A stretch of DNA of 45,028 bases from an uncultured Micrococcales bacterium (GCA_903834635.1 CAILJO010000109.1:1-45028), one strand, 5' to 3'; shown: positions 9,252-18,529, counted from the stretch's first letter. The notes: a model not told the origin generated them from the letters alone. A program made the numbers and translations.

Positions 9252-10382
9252 TTAGCGGTGTCCGCTGGCGCTGCGACGCCAAGAACCGGGGCGCAGCCTT
9301 GGGAAAGCCATGATCACGAAACAGCTGATTAACGAGCCATAGACCCACCATTGACCGTTCGTGTTTCCTGCGATGACAACATCACCGTCGTTAGATTTAC
9401 TCCCCAGCCACAGCAAAGTTGCGGCAAATGTGAGCGACATCAAATAGAGCGCTCCCCTGCTTTCGCGAAGCAATCGCAGAGCAAGTGCGAGCGAAACAAC
9501 CAAAGCAAGCGCCACCATCAAACCGATTGGAGTTTTGTTTGCATCGGCTGCATGAATATCGTGAAGCATGGTGCCAGCAACGGCCATCAAAACACCGAGC
9601 GGCAAAGACCAGAGCCCAAGGATGATCGGCTTCAGCACCATCCAAGGTTTGATGCTAGAAAGGCGCAAGCGTTCTGGGCGGTCGTAACGGACTTCTTTGC
9701 CGTTGACGATCGAATAAGTTTCTGCGTGCACCGCAATCTGCGATGCGTGGGCTTCGAGTGCCGCTTTCTTGATCTTTGCCGTCGACTCGTCACCGATGGC
9801 GACGTCAAAACGTTCACGAGATTCGGCGATCACCCAAAACTTGGGGCCACGGCCGCGTCGCTCTTTGGTATAGCGACGAAGAGCCATAGCCGACGCTTCA
9901 TGGGCGCGCTTGTGGTCTGGGTGCCCAAAGCCACCTTTGCGGTTGTATGTAACAACGGTGTCTGGCTTGAATTCGCGAAGCACTCCATAAATGTCTTCAC
10001 TGATGACTGCCGTCGAGACAGCACTCAGAGCCATTTCGTCAACCTGCTTTGGCTTGCCGGCGCGACCCCAACTGTTGATCTTGAAGCCGGTGTCGAGATA
10101 GGCGCGTGTTCCAGCAAATTTGTGTTGAGTGACCCCGAGAGCCGCTAGTGCGTTCTTAAGTTCGGCAGCACGAAATGCCCCAACGGCCGCAAGGTTACCT
10201 TCAAGACCCTTTAGCTCTTCAAGCTTCATTCGGCCGCGTTCACCTCGAGTTAGTGTCAGCACGAAGACTTCGGCACCCGAGGCGACTGCCTTGGCAATAA
10301 CGTGTGCAGTGAAAAGGCTCTCGTCATCCGGGTGAGCGTGAACCAAGAGCAAGCGCTTGGGGGCGAAAATCGGTTTAGCCAT
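9252..10382 (-). CDS. MshB/Mca-like PIG-L deacetylase fused to a four-segment membrane domain
   Basis: Residues 1-245 form a PIG-L (LmbE-like) zinc deacetylase. The HAHPDDES motif (15-22) gives His/Asp ligands and the catalytic Asp, and GFGHPDHKRAH (151-161) gives the third zinc His. In Actinobacteria the family contains MshB (GlcNAc-Ins deacetylase of mycothiol synthesis) and Mca (mycothiol conjugate amidase). Residues 250-360 hold four hydrophobic segments (about 250-272, 284-303, 310-326, 344-360), followed by a basic tail. MshB in many Actinobacteria is a soluble enzyme of about 300 aa with a small membrane protein encoded next to it, so this may be a fusion of that pair. It is divergent from the FTR1 gene. 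The exact substrate is uncertain. Confidence 0.82.
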   Translation of the reverse strand: MAKPIFAPKRLLLVHAHPDDESLFTAHVIAKAVASGAEVFVLTLTRGERGRMKLEELKGLEGNLAAVGAFRAAELKNALAALGVTQHKFAGTRAYLDTGFKINSWGRAGKPKQVDEMALSAVSTAVISEDIYGVLREFKPDTVVTYNRKGGFGHPDHKRAHEASAMALRRYTKERRGRGPKFWVIAESRERFDVAIGDESTAKIKKAALEAHASQIAVHAETYSIVNGKEVRYDRPERLRLSSIKPWMVLKPIILGLWSLPLGVLMAVAGTMLHDIHAADANKTPIGLMVALALVVSLALALRLLRESRGALYLMSLTFAATLLWLGSKSNDGDVVIAGNTNGQWWVYGSLISCFVIMAFPRLRPGSWRRSASGHR

Positions 10383-10412
10383 ACCAATACTTTACGTGAG
10401 AGCTCATTTGTC

Positions 10413-10459
10413 TTGCCCGTTAGCGTGTCTTAACTTAGGCTTAGTTAGGTAACCCTAAC
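10413..10459 (+). promoter_or_regulatory. Candidate iron-responsive promoter/operator of the FTR1 gene
   Basis: A -35-like TTGCCC (10413-10418) and a -10-like TAGGCT (10436-10441) are 17 nt apart. Directly downstream, over the expected transcription start, is the inverted repeat GTTAGG-TAAC-CCTAAC (10444-10459), embedded in further TTAG repeats. The half-sites resemble those of DtxR/IdeR iron boxes, but the spacing differs from the consensus. The ATG follows 19 nt later. The operator role is inferred from this resemblance and from the iron permease downstream. Confidence 0.45.
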
Positions 10460-10478
10460 CAAACCAAGTCAGGTACAA

Positions 10479-11276
10479 ATGCTCGCCAACTTCATGATCG
10501 GCCTTCGCGAAGGCCTTGAAGCGGCATTGGTTATCGGCATCATCGTTGCCTACCTAAAAAAGCAAAATCGCATGAGCGACGCCCGCAAAGTATTGTGGGG
10601 CGTGGCCGCAGCAATCTTGGTTGCAGTTCTTTCGGGTCTAGTTCTTTCGGCCTTGGTTGCCGACGCCGAAGCCGGTACAAATCAAATAATCGGAGCCAGC
10701 GCTTCGGTGCTTGCCGTCATTTTTGTCACCTGGATGATCTTCTGGATGGCTCGTCACTCGAGAAGCCTGCCCTCGCAAATGCACGCCAAGCTGGCCGACG
10801 TTAGTTCGACGCTAGCCCTGATCGCCATCGGATTCTTTGCCGTTGTGCGCGAAGGAATCGAGACATCTATTTTTCTTTGGAGCTCAACCAACGCCGCCGG
10901 ACAAGGTTCGGTCAGCATTATCGGAGCAGTTCTAGGTTTGGCGACCTCAGCTGGCATCGGATACGCGATCTATCGCGGCAGCCTGAGACTCAACCTAAGA
11001 ACCTTCTTCTCAATAACCTCAGGTTTTTTGATTTTAGTTTCGGCAGGAATTTTGGCCTATGCGGTCAAAGAGCTAGAAGAGCTCGGATGGCTTCCATTTC
11101 TGCAGGCAACCACCTATGACGTTTCTTCGGTAGTTACCGAAGGGTCACCGCTCGAGATCTTCCTGAAGTCCACGCTGAGCTTCAACGCAGCCCCTACGCA
11201 GCTTCAAACACTCGTGTGGCTCGCCTATGCTCTGCCGGTTGCGTATCTGTATTACCGGCGCCCAAGCAAAAAATAG
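10479..11276 (+). CDS. FTR1 family iron permease
   Basis: A multi-pass inner-membrane permease for iron uptake of the Ftr1/EfeU family. Both signature REGxE motifs are present: GLREGLEAALVIG near the N-terminus and VVREGIETSIFLW near residue 127. About seven hydrophobic segments are seen. The length of 265 aa is normal for EfeU. Genes for the usual partners EfeO and EfeB, or a multicopper oxidase, are not adjacent. The ATG follows a weak CAGGT. A candidate iron box precedes it and a strong terminator follows. Confidence 0.93.
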   Translation: MLANFMIGLREGLEAALVIGIIVAYLKKQNRMSDARKVLWGVAAAILVAVLSGLVLSALVADAEAGTNQIIGASASVLAVIFVTWMIFWMARHSRSLPSQMHAKLADVSSTLALIAIGFFAVVREGIETSIFLWSSTNAAGQGSVSIIGAVLGLATSAGIGYAIYRGSLRLNLRTFFSITSGFLILVSAGILAYAVKELEELGWLPFLQATTYDVSSVVTEGSPLEIFLKSTLSFNAAPTQLQTLVWLAYALPVAYLYYRRPSKK

Positions 11277-11294
11277 TTTTTGCGCAAAACAAAA

Positions 11295-11322
11295 GGACCG
11301 AGATTTCTCTCGGTCCTTTTTT
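11295..11322. terminator. Bidirectional terminator between FTR1 gene and typA
   Basis: A perfect 9-bp stem GGACCGAGA/TCTCGGTCC (11295-11303 and 11308-11316) with a TTTC loop, flanked by an A run and T run, ends both converging genes. Confidence 0.92.
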
Positions 11323-11332
11323 GTTTGAGTTA

Positions 11333-13234
11333 TTAGCTCTTCTTGCGCTGCGAGTAAAGACGCGCACGTACGTTGGCGTCTAGCTCTACCTTGCGAATAC
11401 GAGTTGCCTCAGGGGTTACCTCGACACACTCGTCTTCGCGGGCAAACTCTAGGCACTCTTCGAGTGAAAGCTTGCGCGGTGGGGTTAGCGACTGGAATTC
11501 ATCAGAAGATGCTGCACGCATGTTGGTGAGCTTCTTCTCTTTGGTGATGTTTACTTCCATGTCATCTGCACGTGAGTTCTCGCCCACGACCATACCTGCA
11601 TAAACCTCGCTGGTTGGTTCAACGAAGAACGAACCGCGCTCTTGCAGACCAATCATCGCAAACGGAGTGACAACACCGGCGCGGTCTGCGACCATTGAGC
11701 CGTTGTTGCGGGTGACGATCTCGCCAGCCCAAGGCTCATAACCAGCCGAGATTGCGTTGGCGATGCCGGTTCCCTTGGTGGTGGTCAAGAACTCGGTACG
11801 GAAACCGATAAGACCGCGGCTAGGAATCAGGAACTCCATGCGAACCCAACCGGTTGAGTGGTTGACCATGTTCTTCATGCGACCCTTGCGGGCAGCCATC
11901 AACTGAGTGATTGCACCCAAGAACTCTTCAGGCACATCGACGGTCAAGTCTTCGACTGGCTCGTGAACCTTGCCATCGACCTTCTTGGTAACTACCTGTG
12001 GCTTTCCAACGGTTAGCTCATAGCCTTCGCGTCGCATCTGCTCAACCAGGATGGCCAGAGCAAGCTCGCCACGGCCCTGTACTTCCCAGGCGTCAGGACG
12101 CTCAGTAGGAAGAACCTTGATCGAGACGTTACCGATGAGCTCTTTGTCGAGGCGGTCTTTTACAAGGCGGGCTGTGACCTTTGCTCCCTTGACGCGACCA
12201 GCCATTGGAGAGGTGTTGATACCAATGGTCATCGAGATCGCTGGGTCGTCGACCGTGATCATAGGCAATGGGCGAATGTCGTTAGGGTCAGCAAGGGTTT
12301 CACCGATGGTGATTTGCTCGATACCCGCAACGGCAACGATGTCGCCAGGATTGGCTTCTTCGGTTGGAAAACGGTCGAGAGCCTTGGTCTTTAGCAGTTC
12401 GGTAATCTTCACGTTCTGGGTCGTGCCGTCGGCGCGCACCCAAGCCACGGTCTGACCCTTGCGGATGGTGCCGTTGAAGATACGAAGCAACGCGAGACGT
12501 CCGAGGAACGGCGAAGCATCCAAGTTGGTGACGTGCGCCTGAAGCGGAGCCTCTGGGTCGTACATCGGCGCAGGAATGTTCTTCAGGATGGCTGCGAACA
12601 ATGGCTCAAGGTCGTCGTTGTCGGGCAAGGTGCCGTCGGCAGGCTTGTTCATGCTGGCGCGACCGGCGCGGCCCGAAGCGTAGATGACAGGAAGGTCGAG
12701 AATGCTGTCGACGTCGAGGTCAGGAACATCCTCGTGAATGTCGCTTGCAAGACCAAGCAGCAAGTCGTGAGTTTCTTCAACAACTTCATCAATTCGAGCG
12801 TCAGCACGGTCGGTCTTGTTGACCAAAAGGATTACTGGAAGCTTGGACTCAAGAGCCTTGCGAAGCACGAAGCGAGTCTGTGGCAGCGGGCCCTCAGAGG
12901 CGTCAACTAGAAGCACAACGCCGTCAACCATTGAAAGACCGCGCTCAACCTCGCCACCGAAGTCGGCGTGGCCGGGGGTGTCGATGACGTTGATGGTGAT
13001 CTCTTTGCCATTAGCCGAAGCGCCCTTGTAGGCGATTGCGGTGTTCTTGGCGAGAATCGTGATTCCCTTTTCGCGCTCGAGGTCACCCGAGTCCATGACT
13101 CGCTCTCCAACGGCAGCGTGGTCGCTGAACGAACCGGTCTGGCGAAGCATGGCATCAACCAAAGTGGTCTTGCCGTGGTCAACGTGCGCAACGATAGCTA
13201 CGTTGCGAATATCATCTCTGGCAACCAGAGTCAT
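11333..13234 (-). CDS. typA: Ribosome-associated GTPase TypA/BipA
   Basis: A translational GTPase of the EF-G-like superfamily involved in ribosome assembly and stress adaptation. The G domain starts NVAIVAHVDHGKTTLVDAML (Walker A/P-loop), then GITILAKNT, DTPGHADFGGEV, and NKTDRAD. Domain II and the TypA-specific C-terminal domain follow, including PSRGLIGFRTEFLT. The start at 13234 (MTLVARDDIRN) is preferred over an upstream GTG at 13267 because AAGGA lies 7 nt before it and it matches the family N-terminus; the protein is then 633 aa. It is preceded by about 100 nt containing its own promoter region, with no clear match picked out. Confidence 0.95.
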   Translation of the reverse strand: MTLVARDDIRNVAIVAHVDHGKTTLVDAMLRQTGSFSDHAAVGERVMDSGDLEREKGITILAKNTAIAYKGASANGKEITINVIDTPGHADFGGEVERGLSMVDGVVLLVDASEGPLPQTRFVLRKALESKLPVILLVNKTDRADARIDEVVEETHDLLLGLASDIHEDVPDLDVDSILDLPVIYASGRAGRASMNKPADGTLPDNDDLEPLFAAILKNIPAPMYDPEAPLQAHVTNLDASPFLGRLALLRIFNGTIRKGQTVAWVRADGTTQNVKITELLKTKALDRFPTEEANPGDIVAVAGIEQITIGETLADPNDIRPLPMITVDDPAISMTIGINTSPMAGRVKGAKVTARLVKDRLDKELIGNVSIKVLPTERPDAWEVQGRGELALAILVEQMRREGYELTVGKPQVVTKKVDGKVHEPVEDLTVDVPEEFLGAITQLMAARKGRMKNMVNHSTGWVRMEFLIPSRGLIGFRTEFLTTTKGTGIANAISAGYEPWAGEIVTRNNGSMVADRAGVVTPFAMIGLQERGSFFVEPTSEVYAGMVVGENSRADDMEVNITKEKKLTNMRAASSDEFQSLTPPRKLSLEECLEFAREDECVEVTPEATRIRKVELDANVRARLYSQRKKS

Positions 13235-13335
13235 AGGAACATCCTTGTAATAGGCACGCGAAAACACAGGCTCTTCGCAGCGTGATTGTGACCGGGCGAC
13301 AGCACTTCGGTCGTTATTAGTCTAACCGCGGTTGG

Positions 13336-15105
13336 CTATTTAGTCGATGAGGCTTTTACAGACCAGTTGTAATAACCCCAGGTGGCACTGCTTCCGTGTG
13401 GGCTTGCGACATACCCTGCAACACGACTTGTGTACAACAACATTGACGGCACTTCGTAAACCGGCAAACCGTATGCAGTTTTGAAAAGTTCGACATCGAT
13501 GTTCTTCAACTGCTCATCTTGAGCCAAGCCAGGCTTTGCCGACGCATACTTTGCAAGGATGCCGTCAACGGCCGAGCTGTGGAAACCATTGAACGAGTCA
13601 TTGGTAATGGCAAATACATCGGCACCGGGCTCGGAGATGAGCGGTCGTGGACCAATGTAAACATCAAAGTCACCGTTCGCGATGGTTAGCGATGGGTCAG
13701 CACTTGCAACTGATTGCACTTCGAAGCCGGCACTTGAGGCTCTGTCTAGCAGCAAAGCGTATTCAGCTTGCGCACGAGGGTTATCAGTGTCAAAAACCAC
13801 TCGCACCACCTGTGGCCGCGAAATACCAAGGCTCTTCATGATTTCGCTGGACTTCTCAACGTCTTGAATCAGATAGTCGCTCGAACCATTGTCGCGAGTG
13901 GCTGACTGATAGAAATCTGAGTACGAACCAAAGACAAAAGAGTCGCTGCTCGAAGTGCTGTAGCGCTGAGAAACGGCTTCAAGAATGCGTGTCTTAGGGA
14001 CCAGGTTCAAAAATGCCTGGCGAAGTTTGAGCGATCTTTGAGCCGAGGATTGAGAGTTGCCTTGCGAAAAAAGGCTTCCGTTAGAGAAGTTGAAAATCAC
14101 TTGCTCAGCAGTGGCTCCGGCGGCAATTGTGGTCTTGATGCGCACTGATTTTACTGAGTCGGCTAGTTGCTTGATGTTGCTAAGCGAGGCCAAGCCAGAG
14201 TCTTCAGCCGTGCTGATGTCGATGTTTCCGCCCGACATACCTGCCACCGCCGCAGTTGCATCGCCGAAGTAAACCAAGTGAACGCGCTCGACCTTGGTTG
14301 ATTGGCCAAGGCTGTAGTTCTTATTAGCCACGAGAGTGATGTCGCTCGTGCTACTGATTTTTTCAACTCGGTAAGCGCCCGAAGAAACCAAAATTGGTCG
14401 GTTCGATGGCACATTAACGTGTCGCTTGACATTGAAATCGGTGACATACGTAGAAGCGAGCAGTCTTAGCGCAGCGGCATCTTTGTTGTTTACCGCATCA
14501 AGAACGTACTGCTTTTCGGCAGGGATGTTTGAAGCATCTTGCCCAGCAAAGTGAGCAACAACGTGAGCCGGAACCGAAAGTCTGATTGCGTTTTGGAAGT
14601 CGGCTACAGGGTGCGAGAACTGGATGGTGATCGAACGGGAACCAGCCTTGAGAGGGTTTGCCAGCGAACCATACGAGATTCCAGCGTGAGCTCTGGTTGA
14701 GCCAAAGTCGACTCCGGCAAGGCTGCTGCCTGCTGCGAATGACAACGCAAGATCGGCGGCATCGATTGCGGTTCCATCAGACCATTTTGCGTTTGCAGAT
14801 AGCGAATACTGAACTTTGAGCGGGCTCTGCGAGAGAACCTTCACCGTGCCCAGATTGGTGTTCGCGACCTGGTTGCCATATGCGTCAATGTCGAAGAACG
14901 ATGCGGTGGTTAGGTTTGCCAACTCCGATGCATTCTGCTGATCGCCGACTGGTGCAACATCGGTGTTAATCGAAAACAGTTCGCCGATTTGGGCGATGTT
15001 TATGGTCGAATTTGGCACAAAAGCGGCAACACTGGCCGAATTGCATCCTGCGAGGGATACTGCACCGATGACAGCAATAATTGCCGCCGAAATAAAACGC
15101 TTCAA
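13336..15105 (-). CDS. Peptide-type ABC transporter substrate-binding lipoprotein (SBP family 5)
   Basis: A predicted lipoprotein of the OppA/DppA class. The signal peptide MKRFISAAIIAVIGAVSLAGC has its lipobox LAGC at residues 18-21, so mature Cys21 would be lipidated. The 589 aa contain typical family-5 stretches such as KVQYSLSANAKWSDGTAIDAADL and LRQAFLNLVPKTRIL. It is the last gene of the ABC operon, 52 nt after the double ATPase. It is clearly different in sequence from the first binding protein of the same operon, so the importer may have two receptors. The ligand (peptide, other) cannot be read from sequence. Confidence 0.9.
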   Translation of the reverse strand: MKRFISAAIIAVIGAVSLAGCNSASVAAFVPNSTINIAQIGELFSINTDVAPVGDQQNASELANLTTASFFDIDAYGNQVANTNLGTVKVLSQSPLKVQYSLSANAKWSDGTAIDAADLALSFAAGSSLAGVDFGSTRAHAGISYGSLANPLKAGSRSITIQFSHPVADFQNAIRLSVPAHVVAHFAGQDASNIPAEKQYVLDAVNNKDAAALRLLASTYVTDFNVKRHVNVPSNRPILVSSGAYRVEKISSTSDITLVANKNYSLGQSTKVERVHLVYFGDATAAVAGMSGGNIDISTAEDSGLASLSNIKQLADSVKSVRIKTTIAAGATAEQVIFNFSNGSLFSQGNSQSSAQRSLKLRQAFLNLVPKTRILEAVSQRYSTSSSDSFVFGSYSDFYQSATRDNGSSDYLIQDVEKSSEIMKSLGISRPQVVRVVFDTDNPRAQAEYALLLDRASSAGFEVQSVASADPSLTIANGDFDVYIGPRPLISEPGADVFAITNDSFNGFHSSAVDGILAKYASAKPGLAQDEQLKNIDVELFKTAYGLPVYEVPSMLLYTSRVAGYVASPHGSSATWGYYNWSVKASSTK

Positions 15106-15157
15106 GAAGACTCCAGATGAACTAACTAGTTCAAGGTTACCTTCTGTTCGATGCGAT

Positions 15158-16810
15158 TTAGCCGGCTAGTGCTTTGCGGGCTTCGCGACGAATCTTTTGC
15201 TCGGCAGGATCTGGCACAGGAACTGCAGCCAGAAGCTTTTGAGTGTAAGGGTCTTTTGGCGAACGAAGAATCTGGTCACGGTCGCCAACTTCGACCAAGC
15301 GACCGTGCTGCATTACAGCGATTCGGTGCGCGAGAATCTCGACGACAGCGATGTCGTGGCTGATGAACAAACAGGCAAACTTCAGCTCTTCTTGCAGTTC
15401 TTGAAGAAGCTCAAGGAAGCGGGCCTGAATCGAGACGTCAAGAGCCGAAGTAGGTTCATCGGCAATCAGGATATCTGGGTTCAAAGCCAGTGCTCGAGCG
15501 ATTCCAACGCGCTGACGCTGACCACCCGAAAGTTCGTGAGGGTAACGGTTGCGGTATGAGCGTGGAAGCTCGACCTTATCTAGAAGGTCTTCGACCATGC
15601 GGTTGAGTTCGTCACCCTTGGCAATCTTGGCCAAGAACAATGGCTCGCCGATGCTTTCACCGATTGGCAATCGTGGATTCAGAGACGATGCCGGGTCTTG
15701 GAACACAATTCCAGTGTGACGGCGCACAGCCTGAAGATCTTTCAAAGAAGCGTGGCTAATGTCGTTGCCGGCAACTTCGATGATTCCCGACTTGATTGGC
15801 AGCAAACCGATGGCCGCTCTACCAATGGTTGTCTTGCCAGAACCAGACTCGCCAACGAGGCCCAAAATTTCACCTGGGAAAATCTCAAGCGAGATGCCCT
15901 GTGCAGCAGTAAATGCAGGAACGCGACCGCGCTTTGGATATTCGATGGTTACGTCACTTAGGCGCAAAACAGGCTTGGCGTCGGCTGGCACAACGAGCTT
16001 GCGTGATTGCACAGACCCAAGCTTTGGAACCGCAGCCAAAAGTTGCTGGGTGTATGGGTGAACCGGGCGGTTGAAGATCTGATCTGCAGAGCCTTGTTCG
16101 ACTGTTAGGCCGTCTTTCATAACGAGAACGCGGTCGGCAAGGTCTGCCACAACGCCCATATCGTGGGTGATCAGCAGAACTGCTGAATCCAGTTTGTCTT
16201 TAAGGTTGCGCATCAGGTCGATGATTTCGGCCTGAACGGTAACGTCAAGTGCCGTGGTTGGCTCATCAGCGATAAGAAGTGAAGGGTCACAAGCAAGAGA
16301 CTGAGCAATCATGGCTCGCTGACGCTGACCACCAGAGAGCTGGTGAGGGTACTTGTTGATCGACTTTTCTGGGTTGGGAATTTCAACCATGGTCAAAAGC
16401 TCAATCGCGCGGGCACGAGCCTTTTCGGTGGTCATGTCGAAGTGGGTCTTCAGCGTTTCGATGATCTGGAAGCCAATGGTGTAGACAGGGTTCAGAGCGG
16501 TCATTGGCTCCTGGAAAATGTATGCAACTTCGCGACCACGGAACGTGCGTAGAGTCTTGTTTGAAGCACCGAGCATTTCGACGCCCTTGACCTTGACGCT
16601 TCCTGTGGTGCGAGCGTTAGACGCCAAGAGGCCCATCAGTCCCATCGATGACGAAGACTTTCCTGAACCAGACTCACCAACAATGGCTAGCACCTCGCCG
16701 GCACCAACTTGGTAGTTCATGTCAATCGCGGCTGGATACCAGACGCCGTCAACCCAGAACTCGACGTTGAAGTTCTCTACTTTGAGAATTGGCTCTTTTG
16801 CCTGAGTCAT
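15158..16810 (-). CDS. Double-domain ABC ATPase for peptide-type importer (DppD-DppF fusion)
   Basis: The energising ATPase of the import system, with both nucleotide-binding domains in one 550-aa chain. Domain 1 has Walker A GESGSGKSS (45-53), LSGGQRQRAMIAQSL (near 157) and DEPTTALD. Domain 2 has Walker A GESGSGKTT (near 320), LSGGQRQRVGIARAL (near 425) and DEPTSALDVSIQ. The oligopeptide-specific C-terminal motif HPYTQQLLAAVP occurs after domain 1 and DPYTQKLLAAVPVPDP after domain 2. It lies downstream of the permease genes, but is separated from them by a plus-strand gene of about 590 nt. Confidence 0.95.
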   Translation of the reverse strand: MTQAKEPILKVENFNVEFWVDGVWYPAAIDMNYQVGAGEVLAIVGESGSGKSSSSMGLMGLLASNARTTGSVKVKGVEMLGASNKTLRTFRGREVAYIFQEPMTALNPVYTIGFQIIETLKTHFDMTTEKARARAIELLTMVEIPNPEKSINKYPHQLSGGQRQRAMIAQSLACDPSLLIADEPTTALDVTVQAEIIDLMRNLKDKLDSAVLLITHDMGVVADLADRVLVMKDGLTVEQGSADQIFNRPVHPYTQQLLAAVPKLGSVQSRKLVVPADAKPVLRLSDVTIEYPKRGRVPAFTAAQGISLEIFPGEILGLVGESGSGKTTIGRAAIGLLPIKSGIIEVAGNDISHASLKDLQAVRRHTGIVFQDPASSLNPRLPIGESIGEPLFLAKIAKGDELNRMVEDLLDKVELPRSYRNRYPHELSGGQRQRVGIARALALNPDILIADEPTSALDVSIQARFLELLQELQEELKFACLFISHDIAVVEILAHRIAVMQHGRLVEVGDRDQILRSPKDPYTQKLLAAVPVPDPAEQKIRREARKALAG

Positions 16811-16866
16811 GATCTCTACTTTCCTACTTTGAGTGGAGTTTTCACTGATACTGCGAGAATGGTCTT

Positions 16867-17454
16867 GTGACTAATCTCTTTAGCTTTCGCCCCACATCCG
16901 CATGGGTGCTTGCTGGCGTTGTTGTCTTGTACGATTTGCTGCTTGCGGTTCAAGTTATTTTCTATGGTGATGGTCACTGGTTCACCCAGTTCACGCTCAT
17001 CGCCGCTAGCTTGATTTTGGCCTGGTTGCTGTTCGTGCACCCAAGAGTCTTGGTCTACGACGAAGGAATCACGATAGTGAACCCCTTCATCACAGCAACC
17101 GTTTGTTGGGCCGAGGTTGACGAGATTGAGACTCGCTACGCTCTCACCATCCACAGTGGAGAAGCCAAGGTTGTCGCCTTCGCTGCACCCGCACCCGGTC
17201 GCTACCACGCCAGATCCATTCACAAGAGCGAATTTCGGGGCGCCGACATGGACAGAGACTTCGGTGTTCGCCCCGGTGACTCCCCCAGAACTCATTCCGG
17301 CGCCGCAGCATACGTTGTTCGAACTCGTCTCGAGAACTTCAGAGCCCATGGCGGCGCAAGCGCACGCAGGCAGGGCAGGTTCAACGTCGCCGGCGCAGCA
17401 CTGCTGCTGCTCGGCGTCGTTCTCGTAACGGTCGGCCAACTTATTCACCTTTAG
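16867..17454 (+). CDS. PH-domain-like membrane protein
   Basis: A 195-aa protein with two N-terminal membrane segments (about residues 12-32 and 40-58), then a bacterial PH-like beta domain (HPRVLVYDEGITIVNPFITATVCWAEVDEIETRY) and a C-terminal membrane segment (VAGAALLLLGVVLVTVGQLI). This architecture resembles the bPH_6-type family of Actinobacteria, whose function is not known. The start is GTG. It runs against the surrounding ABC operon, between the permease and ATPase genes, and its TAG overlaps the permease TAA within the tetranucleotide TTAG. The opposite strand is also open over most of this stretch, but that reading has a cysteine-rich, unconvincing composition. Confidence 0.8.
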   Translation: MTNLFSFRPTSAWVLAGVVVLYDLLLAVQVIFYGDGHWFTQFTLIAASLILAWLLFVHPRVLVYDEGITIVNPFITATVCWAEVDEIETRYALTIHSGEAKVVAFAAPAPGRYHARSIHKSEFRGADMDRDFGVRPGDSPRTHSGAAAYVVRTRLENFRAHGGASARRQGRFNVAGAALLLLGVVLVTVGQLIHL

Positions 17455-18527
17455 GCCTTAGAGGCTACCTTGGCGTTTTCGCGGTCCTTCTTGCTGATTC
17501 GGCGACGCTGACGTGGGTCAAACGCGTCGCGCAAACCGTCACCAATGAAGTTCACACTTAGCGCGATGGCGATGATGAAGAATCCAGGCCACCAGAACAA
17601 CCAAGGACGAGTCGCGAATGACTCCTGATAGTTGCTAATCAGCGAACCAAGCGAAACGTCTGGCGGCACAACGCCGAATCCAAGGTAAGACAGCGCGGTC
17701 TCGAGCAAGATCGCACCAGACATCGACAAGGTCACCGAGACGATGATGATACCTACGGCGTTTGGAAGAATGTGCTTGAAAATGATTCGACGGTTGCTGG
17801 CACCGGCCACGCGGGCAGCGTCGACGAACTCACGCTCACGCAAGCTCAAGAATTCACCACGCACCAGACGGGCCAAGCCTGTCCAAGAGAAGATACCCAG
17901 GTAGAGGCCAAGAACCACCACTCCAAGGTTTCCTACCTTGTAACCAATCACAGCACCGATGATCAGCGAAGGAATGGTGATGATCAGGTCGGTGAGACGC
18001 ATCAGGAAGCCATCGAGGCGACCGCGGAAGTAACCGGCGATTGCGCCGATAACGGTTCCGAGAAGACCACCAATACCGCCAATGATGAACATGATCATGA
18101 TTGACTGCTCGGCTCCGCGCATTGCGAGCGCAAAGTAGTCACGACCGATGTCATCCTGGCCAAACGGGTGGTCACCGAAACCGAATTTGCCCGAGAAAGG
18201 GTTGAGGTTCAAGCTTGGGCAGCCGGTAGAACCGCCAGGGCAATCTTTTCCGAAAACGAGCATCGGGTGGTCGGTGATCTTGTAGTGCCACCAACCTTGA
18301 ATGGTGAACGGTTGCTTGTCTGAGCCTAGGTAAATTCCCGAAGCCGAGTAGACAAACAGAATCAAGAAGATCAATGTGAACAGCGCGATCATCGCACCGC
18401 GGTGGCGGGTGAAACGACGAAGAACAATTTGACCTTGGCTTAAGCCATCGATCTCTTTGTTTTGGATTGCGTTTTCGTTGGCCTCGTTCACGATTTCAAC
18501 GTCTTTGTTCTTTTTCTTGCCGAACAT
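17451..18527 (-). CDS. ABC transporter permease, DppC/OppC type
   Basis: An inner-membrane permease of the peptide-type importer. The N-terminus has a cytoplasmic tail and one membrane segment (MIALFTLIFLILFVYSASGIY), then a periplasmic loop with the conserved HPFGQDDIGRDYFA, typical of DppC. Five further membrane segments follow. The EAA loop REFVDAARVAGASNRRIIFKHILPN contacts the ATPase. The length of 358 aa is somewhat above the usual 300 because of the cytoplasmic tail and the loop. It starts 2 nt after the DppB-like stop. Confidence 0.95.
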   Translation of the reverse strand: MFGKKKNKDVEIVNEANENAIQNKEIDGLSQGQIVLRRFTRHRGAMIALFTLIFLILFVYSASGIYLGSDKQPFTIQGWWHYKITDHPMLVFGKDCPGGSTGCPSLNLNPFSGKFGFGDHPFGQDDIGRDYFALAMRGAEQSIMIMFIIGGIGGLLGTVIGAIAGYFRGRLDGFLMRLTDLIITIPSLIIGAVIGYKVGNLGVVVLGLYLGIFSWTGLARLVRGEFLSLREREFVDAARVAGASNRRIIFKHILPNAVGIIIVSVTLSMSGAILLETALSYLGFGVVPPDVSLGSLISNYQESFATRPWLFWWPGFFIIAIALSVNFIGDGLRDAFDPRQRRRISKKDRENAKVASKA

Positions 18528-18529
18528 GA

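Noticed and set aside
16816-17448. A 210-codon minus-strand open frame filling the space between the permease and ATPase genes
   Set aside because: It is cysteine- and asparagine-rich with no recognisable domain, and lies opposite a plus-strand gene that has clear membrane segments and a PH-like domain.
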